Source: Chloranthus sessilifolius
Taxonomy: Eukaryota; Streptophyta; Magnoliopsida; Chloranthales; Chloranthaceae
DNA length: 64,000 bases
Assembly: GCA_021018995.1 (NCBI GenBank)
Contig: CM037588.1
Coordinates: 140,861,725-140,925,724, forward strand
Direction of reading: 5' to 3'
A program made the translations under genes and the position numbers. Below the pieces are notes generated by a model. That model did not search any database, was not told the DNA's origin, and worked only from the letters and a program-made list of their open reading frames with translations. Shown piece by piece: positions 24,201 through 36,200 of this stretch. How positions within the stretch are numbered: the stretch's first letter is position 1; every line of letters starts with the position of its first letter.

Positions 24201-27200
24201 GTCTAAAAAAATACTTATCCACCTAGGTAATTAGAAAATATATTTAGTCACGTAGGTGGCTAGAAAAATATTTATCCACCTAGGTGGCTCGAAAATATAC
24301 GTAGTTATTTAGGTAGATAGAAAAATACTTATCCACCTAGGTGACTAAAAAATATACGTAGCCACCTAAGTGACTAGAAAAATACTTATCCACCTAAGTG
24401 ACTAAAAAAATACTTATCCACCTAGGTGGCTAGAAAATATACTTAGTCACCTAACTGGATAGAAAATATACTTAGATACTTATGTGACTATAAAAATACT
24501 TATTTATCTAGATAATTAGAAAATATATTGAGTCACCCAGGTGACTAGAAAAATACTCATCCACCTAAATAACTAGTAAATATACGTAGTCACCTATATG
24601 GCTAGAAAAATACTTATCCACCTATATGGCTAAAAAATATACATAGCCACTTAAATGGTTAGAAAAATACTCATCCACTTAGGTGGTTATAAAAATACTT
24701 ATCCATCTAGGTGACTAAAAAAAATACTTATTCACCAAGGTAGCGAGAAAATATACTTACCTACCTAGCTGGTTAGAAAAATAGTTATCCACCTAGATGG
24801 GTAGAAAATATACGTAGTCACGTAGCTGATTATAAAATATATTTAGTCACCAAAGTGACTAGAAAAATACTGATACACCTAGGTGGCTAGAAAATATACT
24901 TAGTCACCTAACTGGATAGAAAAATATTTATCTACCTAAGTGGCTAGAAAATATACGTAACCACCTAGAGAGTTAGAAAATATATTTAGTCATTCAGGTG
25001 ACTAAAAAAATACTTATCCACCTAAGTGGCTAGAAAATATACATAGTCACCTAGATAACTAGAAAAATACTTATCTACCTAGGTAACTAGAAAAATACTT
25101 ATCCACCTAAATGGCTAGAAAATATACTTAGCCACCTAACTGACTAAAAAATACTTATTTACCTAGGTGACTAGAAAATATACGTAGCCACCTAAGTGAT
25201 TAGAAAATATATTTAGTCACTCAGGTGAATAGAATAATACTCATCCATATAGGTGGCTAGAAAATATACGTAGTCACCTATATGGCTAGAAAAATACTTA
25301 TCCACCTATGTGTTTAAAAAATATATTTAATCACCCAAGTAAAAAAATACCCATCTACCTATATGGCTAGAAAATATACGTAGTCATATAGGTGATTAGA
25401 AAAATACTTATCCACCTAGGTGACTAGAAAATATATAACCACCTAGGTGGCTAAAAAAATACTTATTTACCTAAGTGAATAAAAAAATACTTATTCACCT
25501 AGGTGACTAAAATATATACGTGGCCACCTAGGTAGTTAGAAAAATAATCATCTACTTAGGTGGCTAGAAAAATATTTATCAATATAGGTGGCTAGAAAAA
25601 ATACTTATCCACCTAGATGGCTAAAAAATATACTTAAACACCTAGCTGGCTAGAAAAATACTTATCAAGCTAAGTGGTTAAAAAATATATTTAATCACCC
25701 CGATGACTAAAAAAATACTTATCCACTTAGGTGACTAAAAAATATACTCCTACATGACTAGAAAAATACTTATCTACTTAGGTTATTAAAAAAATACTTA
25801 TCCTCCTAGGTAGGTAAAAAATATACATAGCCACCTAAGTTGATAGAAAAATACTCATTCACTTAGGTAATTAAAAAAATACTAATTCACCTAGGGGGCT
25901 AGAAAATATACTTAGTCAGCTAGCTGGCTAGAAAAATACTTATTCACCTAAGTGACTAGAAAATATACGTAGCTATTTAGATGATTATAAAATATATTTA
26001 GTCACACAGGTGACTAGAAAAATACTCATCTACCTAAGTAGCTAAAAAATATACTTAGTCATCTAGCTGGATAGAAAAATATTTATCCACCTAAGTGGCT
26101 AGAAAATATACATAACTACCTAGGTAGTTAGAAAAACTTATTTAGTCACCTAGGTGGCTAGATAACATACTTAGCCACCTAAGTAGTTATGAAAAAAGAA
26201 TGACATACGTGAGAAGAATCTTTTCTCAATCCGCGTGAATACGAAAACTTACACAGCTCTCTCAATCGTTCATTTCATAAAAATATTACGGGAATCGTAG
26301 GATCGTAACTTATATAATCGCTACCATAAATCTATAAATAGAGACCCGTCCTCATGAAAAGGGATCTGCAAATTCTGACAGGAGACCTCTACCGAAAATA
26401 TCTCCAACTCTTCTGACAAAAGACTCTAGGGTATCTCTGAGATTCTGACTATTTCTTTTTTTTTTTTAATTCTTTATTTTAAAAGTAGATAGAAAAAATA
26501 AGTTAGAATTAAGACATTTAGGATAAGGGCTATGGCCCTTATCTAAAAAGGATACTCTTAAGATAAGAGCTACAACTCCTAAGTAGAATTTATGGTTGTA
26601 ATTTGAGATTACGCGTTACGATTTATACCCAATCTCTTACGTACCTAGAAATAGTTAAGTCATGTGAGTACGATCCTAGGCATAACTCCTAGTACACTCG
26701 AATTGCAATCACGAATTCGATGCTCATATGGGTTACAATCACGAACCCGAAGAATGATATCGGACTATGATACCTAAAATATTTATCTATGATAATTAGA
26801 GTTTTCCTTATGGCCCAAATCATCACTCCCTCAAATGAGAGTTTAGACCGTAATCTCAAGATCGAAAATTCTTTAACGGTAGAATCGTTGACTTTTGATC
26901 AAATGATCATAATGTGAGATCGTAACAAGATCCAATGATAGATTTATTACGTATTGACCAGATCTTATTAATTTGGTTAAATCCAACGGTAGAATAGTTG
27001 ACTTTTGGTCAAACTATCATAATGTGAGATCGTAACAAGATCCAGCGATAGATTTATTATGTATTGACCAGATCTTATAAATTTAGTCAAATCTAATGAT
27101 AGAAATGTTGACTTTTGATCAAACGATCATAATATAAGATCATAATAAGATCCAATAATGGATTTATTACATATTGATCAGATTTTATAAATTTGATCAA

Positions 27201-30200
27201 ATCTAATGGTAGAATCGTTGACTTTTAGTGAAATGATCATAATATGAGATCGTAATGAGATCTAATGGTGGATTTATTATATATTGACCATATCTTATAA
27301 ATTTGATCAAATATAATGGTGAAATCATTGACTTTTGGTCAAATAATCATAATGTGAGATCGTAACAAGATCTAACAATAGATTTATAATGTATTGACCA
27401 GATCTTATAAATCTGGTCAAATCTAATTGTGGAATCATTGACTTTTGGTCAAATGGTCATAATACAAGATCGTAACGAGATCCAATGATGAATTTATTAT
27501 ATATTGACTAGATCTTATGAATTTGGTCAAATCTAACGATGAAATTATTATAAAATCATCTATAATCATCAAATTTTAAGAAATTTGATGATATCTAACT
27601 CATAATTAGACACCATCACTAAAAGTGATAACTCTTTTGATAATCAGTTATCCGAAGAATGGATTTGATAATCGAACTCATCTTTGAGATCAGAAAACAA
27701 GAATTCGTTTTAAGACTGATCCACTAGTTTCTTGCTTCAGTAATGACTCGTGCTTTTCGATCAAATAGAATCGACTTTTGGAGGAGGGGTTCTCCCATCC
27801 GTCCTCCCCTATTTCATATTTCGTAAATCTCTAATGAAGATAGTATGCTATACATTTATCTCATGATGGATTGAAGATGTCGATGAAGACTTAGAATTAG
27901 AATTTTAGTTTTATTTATTTCATAAATGTAATTATGTTATTTTTTTTATTAGAATAGTTTTTAATCAGAGGTATTCAATTTTGATATAATTAACAAAGAA
28001 TCGATTGCGATACTCGAAAGTATAAGGTCCGCCATTTTAATAAAACCCTCTCCTAGCAAGGGAAAATTTGTTATGATTGATTTGTGTTAGATTTATATCC
28101 TACGCAAATTTATTGTTTACAAATTTTTGGCACGCCCGGTGGGACACACTTCTCTCATCTTTAAGCTACTTAATAAAACAAATTCTCTGAAATAAAATAT
28201 AGGTATATTAAACTATAAAGCTTTGGTTATTTCATGATTTTTTCATTTTAAGAGGTTAGTTATTCCATGCAGATATTCACCGAATTTACTCCATCAAACA
28301 ATTTAATGGTGTTTGGAAAGAATGTTGCTCACTCCTCTTCATCAGGAGTTCGTCGTGTGATGCGGGCTCGACCTCAGACTGAGGAAGCCATACTCCGTCG
28401 ATCAACTCGTCTTATGGCACGAGCCAATTTGGAGGAGAAATACGCTCAACAGGAAGAACTGGATTCTCCTAAGTCCTTCACCAGTACTGACAATCCACTT
28501 TATGGGGATTCGGACTCTATCTTTTCTAAAGAGGAGTTCCCTGAGATCCGATCGCAATCAGCCTTGGTGAGTCCACCAGGAACTCCGAGGTCTAATCGGT
28601 CCTATTCGATGAATTCCCTGCAATCACCTGAGATAGCCAACCTGACTAAATCACATGTCCAGATTATTCCTTCATCACCCATCACCCCTCGTTCCTCGAT
28701 CTCCCTTCAATCTAATCTCGACAAATCATTCGTCGGATTAGTGACTCCAGACATCCCTATAGTACTTCCAGTGATGGTTTTTGTAACGTCCCAACCTTTT
28801 GGGCCATGATCCGTAAGACTCGGTGTGTGTGCCGACGGATCATGCCCCGAGGACCTCTTTTACAATGATGTAATGTCTATAGATCAAATCCAAAGGATCA
28901 GATCATATGTATTTAGACTGGATGTGGGAACTATGGGGACTCTCGCACAAATTACCTCGGTATGACTGCGGTACACCTAAGTTTAGGAACTGATATTGCT
29001 ATATATAGAAATTTAGGGCATTTAATAGGTTATTAAATGCTTGTGATTGGGAGTTAAGATGAGAGAGGGTGAAACTTAGGATTGAAAGCTCACCATTGGG
29101 TGATTGATTCATTCATCATCAATGCAACAACGGAATTAATTGGAGATCGAAACGAACTGCGGCCACTTAGTTGAACCCTGACTCGTCTTGAAGCAAGGAA
29201 GAGGATTCGTTTGAATCAAGGTAAGGAGGGTGAATATCTGTTTTAGATCTGTAGTGTGGAGTTGAATTAGTGCGTGTCCTTAGGAGAATCTCAAGAAAAA
29301 GAGATTAATTCAAAGTAAGAAGAGATCGGGGGTGAAAAACCTAAAATGAGCAAAATCTGCTCATTTCGATCGATCGAAATATGGTTCGATCGATCGAAAT
29401 GACAGTAAAAATGGGGAAAAATGATATCCTGAGAAATTCGTTCGATCGAAAGTAATTTCGATTGAACGAAAAGTTTTCGATCGATCGACCCTGTAGTTCG
29501 ATCGATCGATTTGTATAGAAACAGAACATTAGAATTTTGTTGTGAAAATTCGACCGATCGAATTAAATTCGATCGATCGAATTCTGAAATTTTGATCAAA
29601 CGAATTGGGACTCGTCCGATCGAACTGTGTTAAGGTGAAATGCCTTCTGAGGAATTCGATCGATCGAATTTTGTTTCGATTGATCGAATTTCATTCGTTC
29701 GATCGATTTGAAAACTCGTCCGATCGAATGAGAGTATGTTTTGTAGTTTCTGAGAAAGGTAGACCGATCGAAATTTATTTCAATCGATCGAAATCATCGA
29801 TCGAAAATGGATTTCGATCGATCAAAACAGGGATTCGATCGATCGAGTTTCCCAGATTTTTGCGTTTGGTGAGTTTTGACTTTGAGATTTCAAGGGGACC
29901 TCTAGCTATGTGTTTTGCATCATTCTAATGGATAGAAATGATCATGTTTAGGTGAACCTTTGTGAGTACGGAGAACCGACCTTTGCGGCGGCTTGAGTGC
30001 GCGCAGGTCGAGATTGTGAGGTAGGGAAGTCTTTGTATCATGTGCATCGTTCCATAAGCATGTGTGCTATGTTATGATATGTTCTTCAATTCGGTTATGC
30101 AATTTTCGCTTAAGCATTTTTGAATAGATAAGACACGTGTACGAAAGATTCGAAAATATATGAACTTATGAAACCTTTGAAATTCATGTAATATGTGTAT

Positions 30201-33200
30201 GTGAAATCTTCGTACATTCGTTCCGACTTTCGATATAAATTAATTATCACTTCACACGGTGATAAGCTATACGTATGCACTCTCGATTTAAGGTTATGTG
30301 AATACCCGACCGACGCGGTGGTATAACCGTGACTGACGCGGCAGGATATCCGTGACCGGTACGGCGGCCAATCCATACACCCTTTGTAATATGTGCTTTG
30401 TGATTCCTACCGTATAACGGTATATATGTGTTCAGCCAAGTGTCCAACTTTATGGAACCTTGGATTTATATGCAAATGACTCATGTGAGTGACGATGGTG
30501 GGTATTCCATCGGGGGCTTGAGGCTATAGTTCCTCATTCTAGTACTTTAAGTAAACGCTTTTAAGTTTTCTTCTTTCTTATGTCGAAATAGAAATGTGAG
30601 CATGTTCATGACTCCATTAGCATTTCCTATGTAAATTAAAGTTATGAAATCACCACTTTGCATGTGTTCAAAACAACCTTCTGTACGTTATGCCATAAGA
30701 TATGTGTTTGATGTTATGATAAGCATGTTATTGGTTTTTTCCTACTGAGCTTGGATGAAGCTCATTCCCCGACTAATGTCACAGGTTCCGGTGAAGGCGC
30801 TGAGGAGGAGGTTCCGGAAGGAGAGGACTCGAACTACTCCCCCAACAAGGACTTGGAAGAGCCGCATCCGGAGAATTGTTTCCTTTGTGCTAGACCTGGG
30901 TAGGTCCGGCCTGAGTCTTGTATTAATTTTTGCCTCGACTTGGATAAGGAGGAGGGATTTCTTCCAAATGATGTAATTAATTAATTTTTGTTGAACCATG
31001 TTCTGTAAGAAAAGGGTCTTACCGGTGGTTCTCAACGGTTCTTTTTCCATAGACTTTCTTATGGAATTAGAACCGTCTTTTGGGTTTCTGGGCTGAAGGA
31101 TAATGTTCCATTATTTTGTTTATGCTACGAGTTGGAAATGGTTCTGCTTAGATTCCGCTGTGCATGTTGCGACGCGAGGTAATCCATTCCCGGGCTCGGC
31201 CTTAGCGCCAAATTTCACACCACGGTTTGGGCGCTAAAATCCAGCTATCACGAACCTTTCGAGATTGAGATTTGGTTGTGTACAAGGGACCTTCTATTAA
31301 TGAGACTTTTGTTTCATTATGATAGATCCTAATGGAACATCGTGGAAGGTGTCGACCGAGAGGTAGTCGCCAAAGAGGTGAGAGGCGTACTGAAGATATC
31401 CCTTCAGGATCCGGGAGAGATTTAGGACCGCCTCCTGAGGCCGAGGGGAGCCGTAGAGATGAACCTACAGACAAGTTGACCAGGGCCATGGAGACGATTG
31501 CTAATGCAATGGCCCAGCAGACGGCATTACTTGCTACCAACAATAACCAACAGTATCAGCCACCACCACCACCTCCACCGGCCCTACTTCCATCATCATT
31601 TGTGGACTTCAGGAGATTGAGACCTCCTGTCTTCCATGGGCAGACTGATCCGCTAGAAGCGGAAAAATGGTTAAAGCAAATGGAGAAGTTGCTAGAGAGA
31701 TTGCAGAGCCCAGAGCATGAGAAAGTAGGATGGGCATCTTTTCAGTTGGAGGGTGATACAGACGCGTGGTGGAAGTTTGTATTGCGGAAAAGAGAAGTAG
31801 AGGGTCCATACACTCAATGGACTTGGACATAATTCGTAACAGCTTTCAACAAGGAGTATTTTCTGAAGCAAGTCCGTAACCAGTTGAAGAAGGACTTCAC
31901 GAATTTAGTCCAAGGGAACATGACCGTACGGGAGTACGGCAATGAATTTGTGAGATTGTCGCGATTTGCTTCGGAGCTAGTAGCTACGAAAGAAATGAAG
32001 GCCGGTAGATTTGAAGAAGGCCTAAGACCAAACATCCAAGAAAGGGTATCTATTTTTGAGCTAGAGACATACGCCGAAGTGATGGGAAAGGCGATCGTGG
32101 CTGAGAGGGATATAAATAAGAGGAAAGATTCGAAGGGTAAACCAAGTTCGGGAGGGACAAGTGAATATGACTACTCGGGGAATAAAAAGCCGAGGTTGTC
32201 GGCACCTGCTCCAGTTCCAAGACCAGCCAATTGAAATTTTCAAAGGTCAAATACATCTGCTCCGACAAGACCGTTCCGACGAGAGGGCCCTACCCAGACT
32301 CAAACGTCTGGGGTATCAGTCACACAAGGACCTTCTCGAGCTGCTTCTACCAGTCCACAATTGAAGTGCGCTCGTTGCGGTAAACCTCACAAGACGTCCG
32401 ACTGTAGGAGAGACACGGGCGGATGTTTTAAATGCGGGAAGATTGGCCACATGATTCGGGAGTGCCCAGAGATGAGGAAAGAGGGCTCCGCCTCGGCCAC
32501 TGCAGCATCGAAGCCTGCACAGTCCACGAAACCAGTTGTGAAGGGCCGTGCATTTGCTATAACCGCCGAAGACGCCCGTACAAGCAACGACGTGATCCAA
32601 GGTATAATTTTATTTTGTGTTTAAGAGTTTAATGGTTCGTATGAAGAAAGTGCATTGATAGGAAAGATCTAGGTGCATATTGATGTGTGTGTGCATGCAA
32701 TGCATGTCTGAATGTTAGTCTGTGTCTTAAATCATATAGGTACTCTCCAACTCTATCGTGGAAACGACGGTGATCGTTGTGTAGCACGAGTTCTGATAGA
32801 CCCAGGGTCTACCCACTCATATATAACCCCGGAATTCGCAGAAAAGTTAAAGATTACACCCAAGGAGTTAGAGTTCACACTGGACGTAACAGTTCCTACG
32901 GGTAATGCCGTGACTGCAAACACTTGTTGCCGATCAGTCATTGTGCAAGTGGAGGATCAGAAGACAGTCACAGACCTCATTTTGTTGAGTATGAGAGGAC
33001 TCGATGTGCTTCTTGGCATGAACTGGCTATCTGCATACCATGCCAGCGTGGATTGCCTATGAAAGGTAGTTACTTTCCGTCCTCCAAGATAGAAGTCGTT
33101 TCGATTCGTTGGTGAGAAAGGAAAGGTAGCACCGATCATCTCCGCAGTGCGAGCTGAACGGATGATGAGGAATGGATGCGACGGGTATCTGGCATTCCTG

Positions 33201-36200
33201 CAAGAGAAAAAGGAGGAAAAGAATGTCATCACAGATATTCCAATTGCCTGTGAGTTTGAGGATGTATTTCCCGACGAATTACCAGGATTACCACCTGATC
33301 GGGAGATCGACTTCGCTATCGACTTAGCTCCAGGCACCGAACCTGTATCCAAAGCTCCATATCGAATGGCTCCAGCCGAACTGAAAGAGTTGAAGGAGCA
33401 GCTGTAAGAATTTCTCGATAAAGGTTTTATAAGACCTAGTGTGTCTCCTTGGGGAGCACCGGTCCTGTTTGTTAAGAAAAAGGACGGGTCGATGAGACTT
33501 TGCATCGACTATCGTCAGTTAAACAAGCTCACGATTAAGAACAAGTATCCGTTGCCTAGGATCGACGATCTGTTTGACTAGTTGCAAGGGGCAAAATATT
33601 TTTTGAAGATCGACTTGAGGTCAGGGTTCCATCAATTGAGAGTGAAGGCCGAAGACGTGCAGAAGACTGCATTCAGAACCAGGTATGGGCATTACGAGTT
33701 CCTAGTGATGCCTTTCGGCTTGACGAATGCACCAACTTTATTCATGGACCTCATGAATCGGGTCTTTAAACCATACCTTGATACGTGTGTAGTGGTGTTT
33801 GTGGACGATATTCTCATTTATTCGAAGACCAGGGAGGAACACGAACATCACCTACGCATTACTTTGCAGACCCTTCGAGAGCATCAGCTGTATGCCAAAC
33901 TCAGTAAGTGTGAGTTTTGGTTGGAACAAGTAAGCTTTCTTGGTCACATAGTATCTGAAGCAGGCGTGACCGTTGATCCAGTAAAGATTGAGGCAGTGCT
34001 AGATTGGGATCAACCCAAGACCGTGACGGAGATTCGCAGTTTTCTTGGTCTAACAGGATACTACCGACGCTTTGTGGAAGGTTTCTCCAAGATTTCAGGA
34101 CCACTTACCCGACTTACAAGAAAGAATACAAAATTTGAATGGACCAAGGAATGTGAAGAAAGTTTCCAAGAACTCAAGAAACGGCTTACTTCCGCTCCCG
34201 TGTTGACCATTCCATCAGGTAGTGGAGGTTTTGCTGTTTACAGTGATGCGTCTTATGGTGGTCTGGGGTGTATATTGAATCAGCACAGTAAAGTTGTAGC
34301 CTACGGCTCAAGACAATTGAAGGAGCACGAAAAGAATTATTCGACTCACGATTTAGAGTTAGCCGCGGTGGTGTTTGCGCTCAAAATTTGGAGACATTAC
34401 CTGTACGGTGAAACCTTTGAGATCTTTACGGACCACAAAAGCCTCAAGTATTTGTTTACGCAGAAAGAGTTGAATATGAGGCAACGACGGTGGATTGAGC
34501 TCCTCAAAGACTATGATTGCGCAATTCAATATCACCCAGGTAAAGCCAACATCGTGGCTAACGCACTGAGCCGGAAGCGCACTGAGCCGGAAGCACACAT
34601 CCCAAATAGCTAGTCTCATCACAGGACTTCACAGGTGGAAGTTATTAGAAGACCTTTCGCTGTATGATAAGGCTATTACAGCCAGGGATACTGGAGTATT
34701 GTTGGCAAACCTTACGATCAGGCCAACTATCTTCGATCATATTTATGAGCTTCAGATGAAAGATGAGGAGCTCGAAAGACTCAGACAAAAGGCGACTGAA
34801 AATGGGGACTTTACTATCAAAGAAGATGGGTCCTTATTATTTCGAGGACGTTTGTGCATACCTACGGATGCTGAGTTGAGACAAACCATTCTGGACGAGG
34901 CTCATAAGTCCAAATACGCCATTCATCCGGGTGGTACTAAGATGTACCAAGATTTACGGAAATGCTATTGGTGGAGAGGACTGAAGAAAGACATCGCCGA
35001 ATATGTATCAAAATGCCTGGTGTGTCAACAGGTAAAAGTGGACCATCGACACCCAGCAGGCCTCTTGCAGCCTCTACCGATACCGGAATGGAAGTGGGAG
35101 TCCATTTCGATGGATTTCATAGTGGGATTGCCGAGGACATTGAGGCGCCACAATGCCATATGGGTGATAGTGGATCGACTGACCAAGTCGACGCACTTTT
35201 TACCCTATAACACGACGTACATTGCAAGCAAGTTGGCCGAATTATACATGAAAGAAATTGTCCGACTGCACGGTATTCCTACAAGCATTGTGTCCGATCG
35301 TGATCCATTGTATACGTCGATATTCTGGCAAAGATTTCAAGAATGCATGGGCACGAGATTGGACTTTAGTTCTGCATTCCATCCTCAGACTGATGGACAG
35401 ACAGAGAGAGTCAATCAGATTATTGAAGACATGTTGCGAGCTTGTATGATTGATTTTCAGGGATCGTGGGATCAGCATCTTCCGATGATAGAGTTCGCAT
35501 ATAATAATAGCTTCCAGCAGAGCATCGGAATGGCCCCATATGAAGCCTTATATGGACGGAGATGTAGATCTCTGATCAATTGGGAGGAAACCGGTGAGAA
35601 GTTTGTGTTGAGAATCGGAAGAATGCTAAAAGCTATGCGCATTATCGGAGAAAGAATCGAGCGACGAGTCATCAGAAGAGCTACGCAGACATTAAGCATA
35701 CGAGCATGGATTTCCAAGTGGGAGATCATGTGTTTATCAAGATATCCCCAATGAAGGGTGTGATGCGCTTTGGGAAGCGTGGAAAGTTAGCTCCTCGCTA
35801 CATTGGACCGTTCGAGGTATTAGGGAGAGTTGGTGAAGTTGCATATAGGGTTGCATTACCCCCGCAGCTTGATAGAGTGCACGACGTATTCCATGTCTCT
35901 ATGTTGCGGAAATACGTGCACGATCCGACTCATATCCTCGATACACCGCCAGTTGAAGTTTATCAGGATTTGAAGGTCATCGAAGAACCGGTACAAATTT
36001 TAGACCGAACTGAGCAAGTGTTGCACTCAAGACAGATTCCTCTGGTGTTGGTTCAATGGAAGAATCACTCTAGAGAGGAAGCGACGTGGGAACGCGAGGC
36101 TGAGATCCGCGCCTAGTATCCCTCGTTATTTACTGAGTGAGAGTTGCTGTAAATGCCAAATTGTGAGCCAATGTATGTAACTAATGAAATTATGAATAAT

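Larger units (their letters stand above)
19439..28121 (+). mobile_element. 5' LTR of the Tat/Ogre-like element
   Basis: 8.7 kb including a 2.3-kb insertion. Order: about 190 bp of unique AT-rich start, a palindrome array (19627-21222 and 23537-26190), a unique block with TATA box, 110-bp tandem repeats (26860-27545), then the end TATCCTACGCAAATTTATTG up to TTTACA. It is co-linear with the 3.9-kb 3' LTR. The length difference is the insertion plus about 2.4 kb more array. Confidence 0.9.

Noticed and set aside
19627..26190. CRISPR-like array (short repeats with short spacers)
   Set aside because: Spacers are only two recurring AT-rich types, not unique sequences. The array is duplicated in both LTRs of a plant retrotransposon and no cas genes exist. 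It is a tandem repeat.
28267..28809. Stand-alone host gene of 180 codons
   Set aside because: It begins just after a retrotransposon primer site, ends in an LTR, and gag sequence resumes after that element; it is the gag start of the Tat element.
29291..29928. ORFs of about 100 codons on both strands in the TTCGATCGATCGAA array
   Set aside because: The palindrome has no stop codon in several frames and gives repeated FDRS/SIDR peptides on both strands. There is no domain. An artefact of the repeat.
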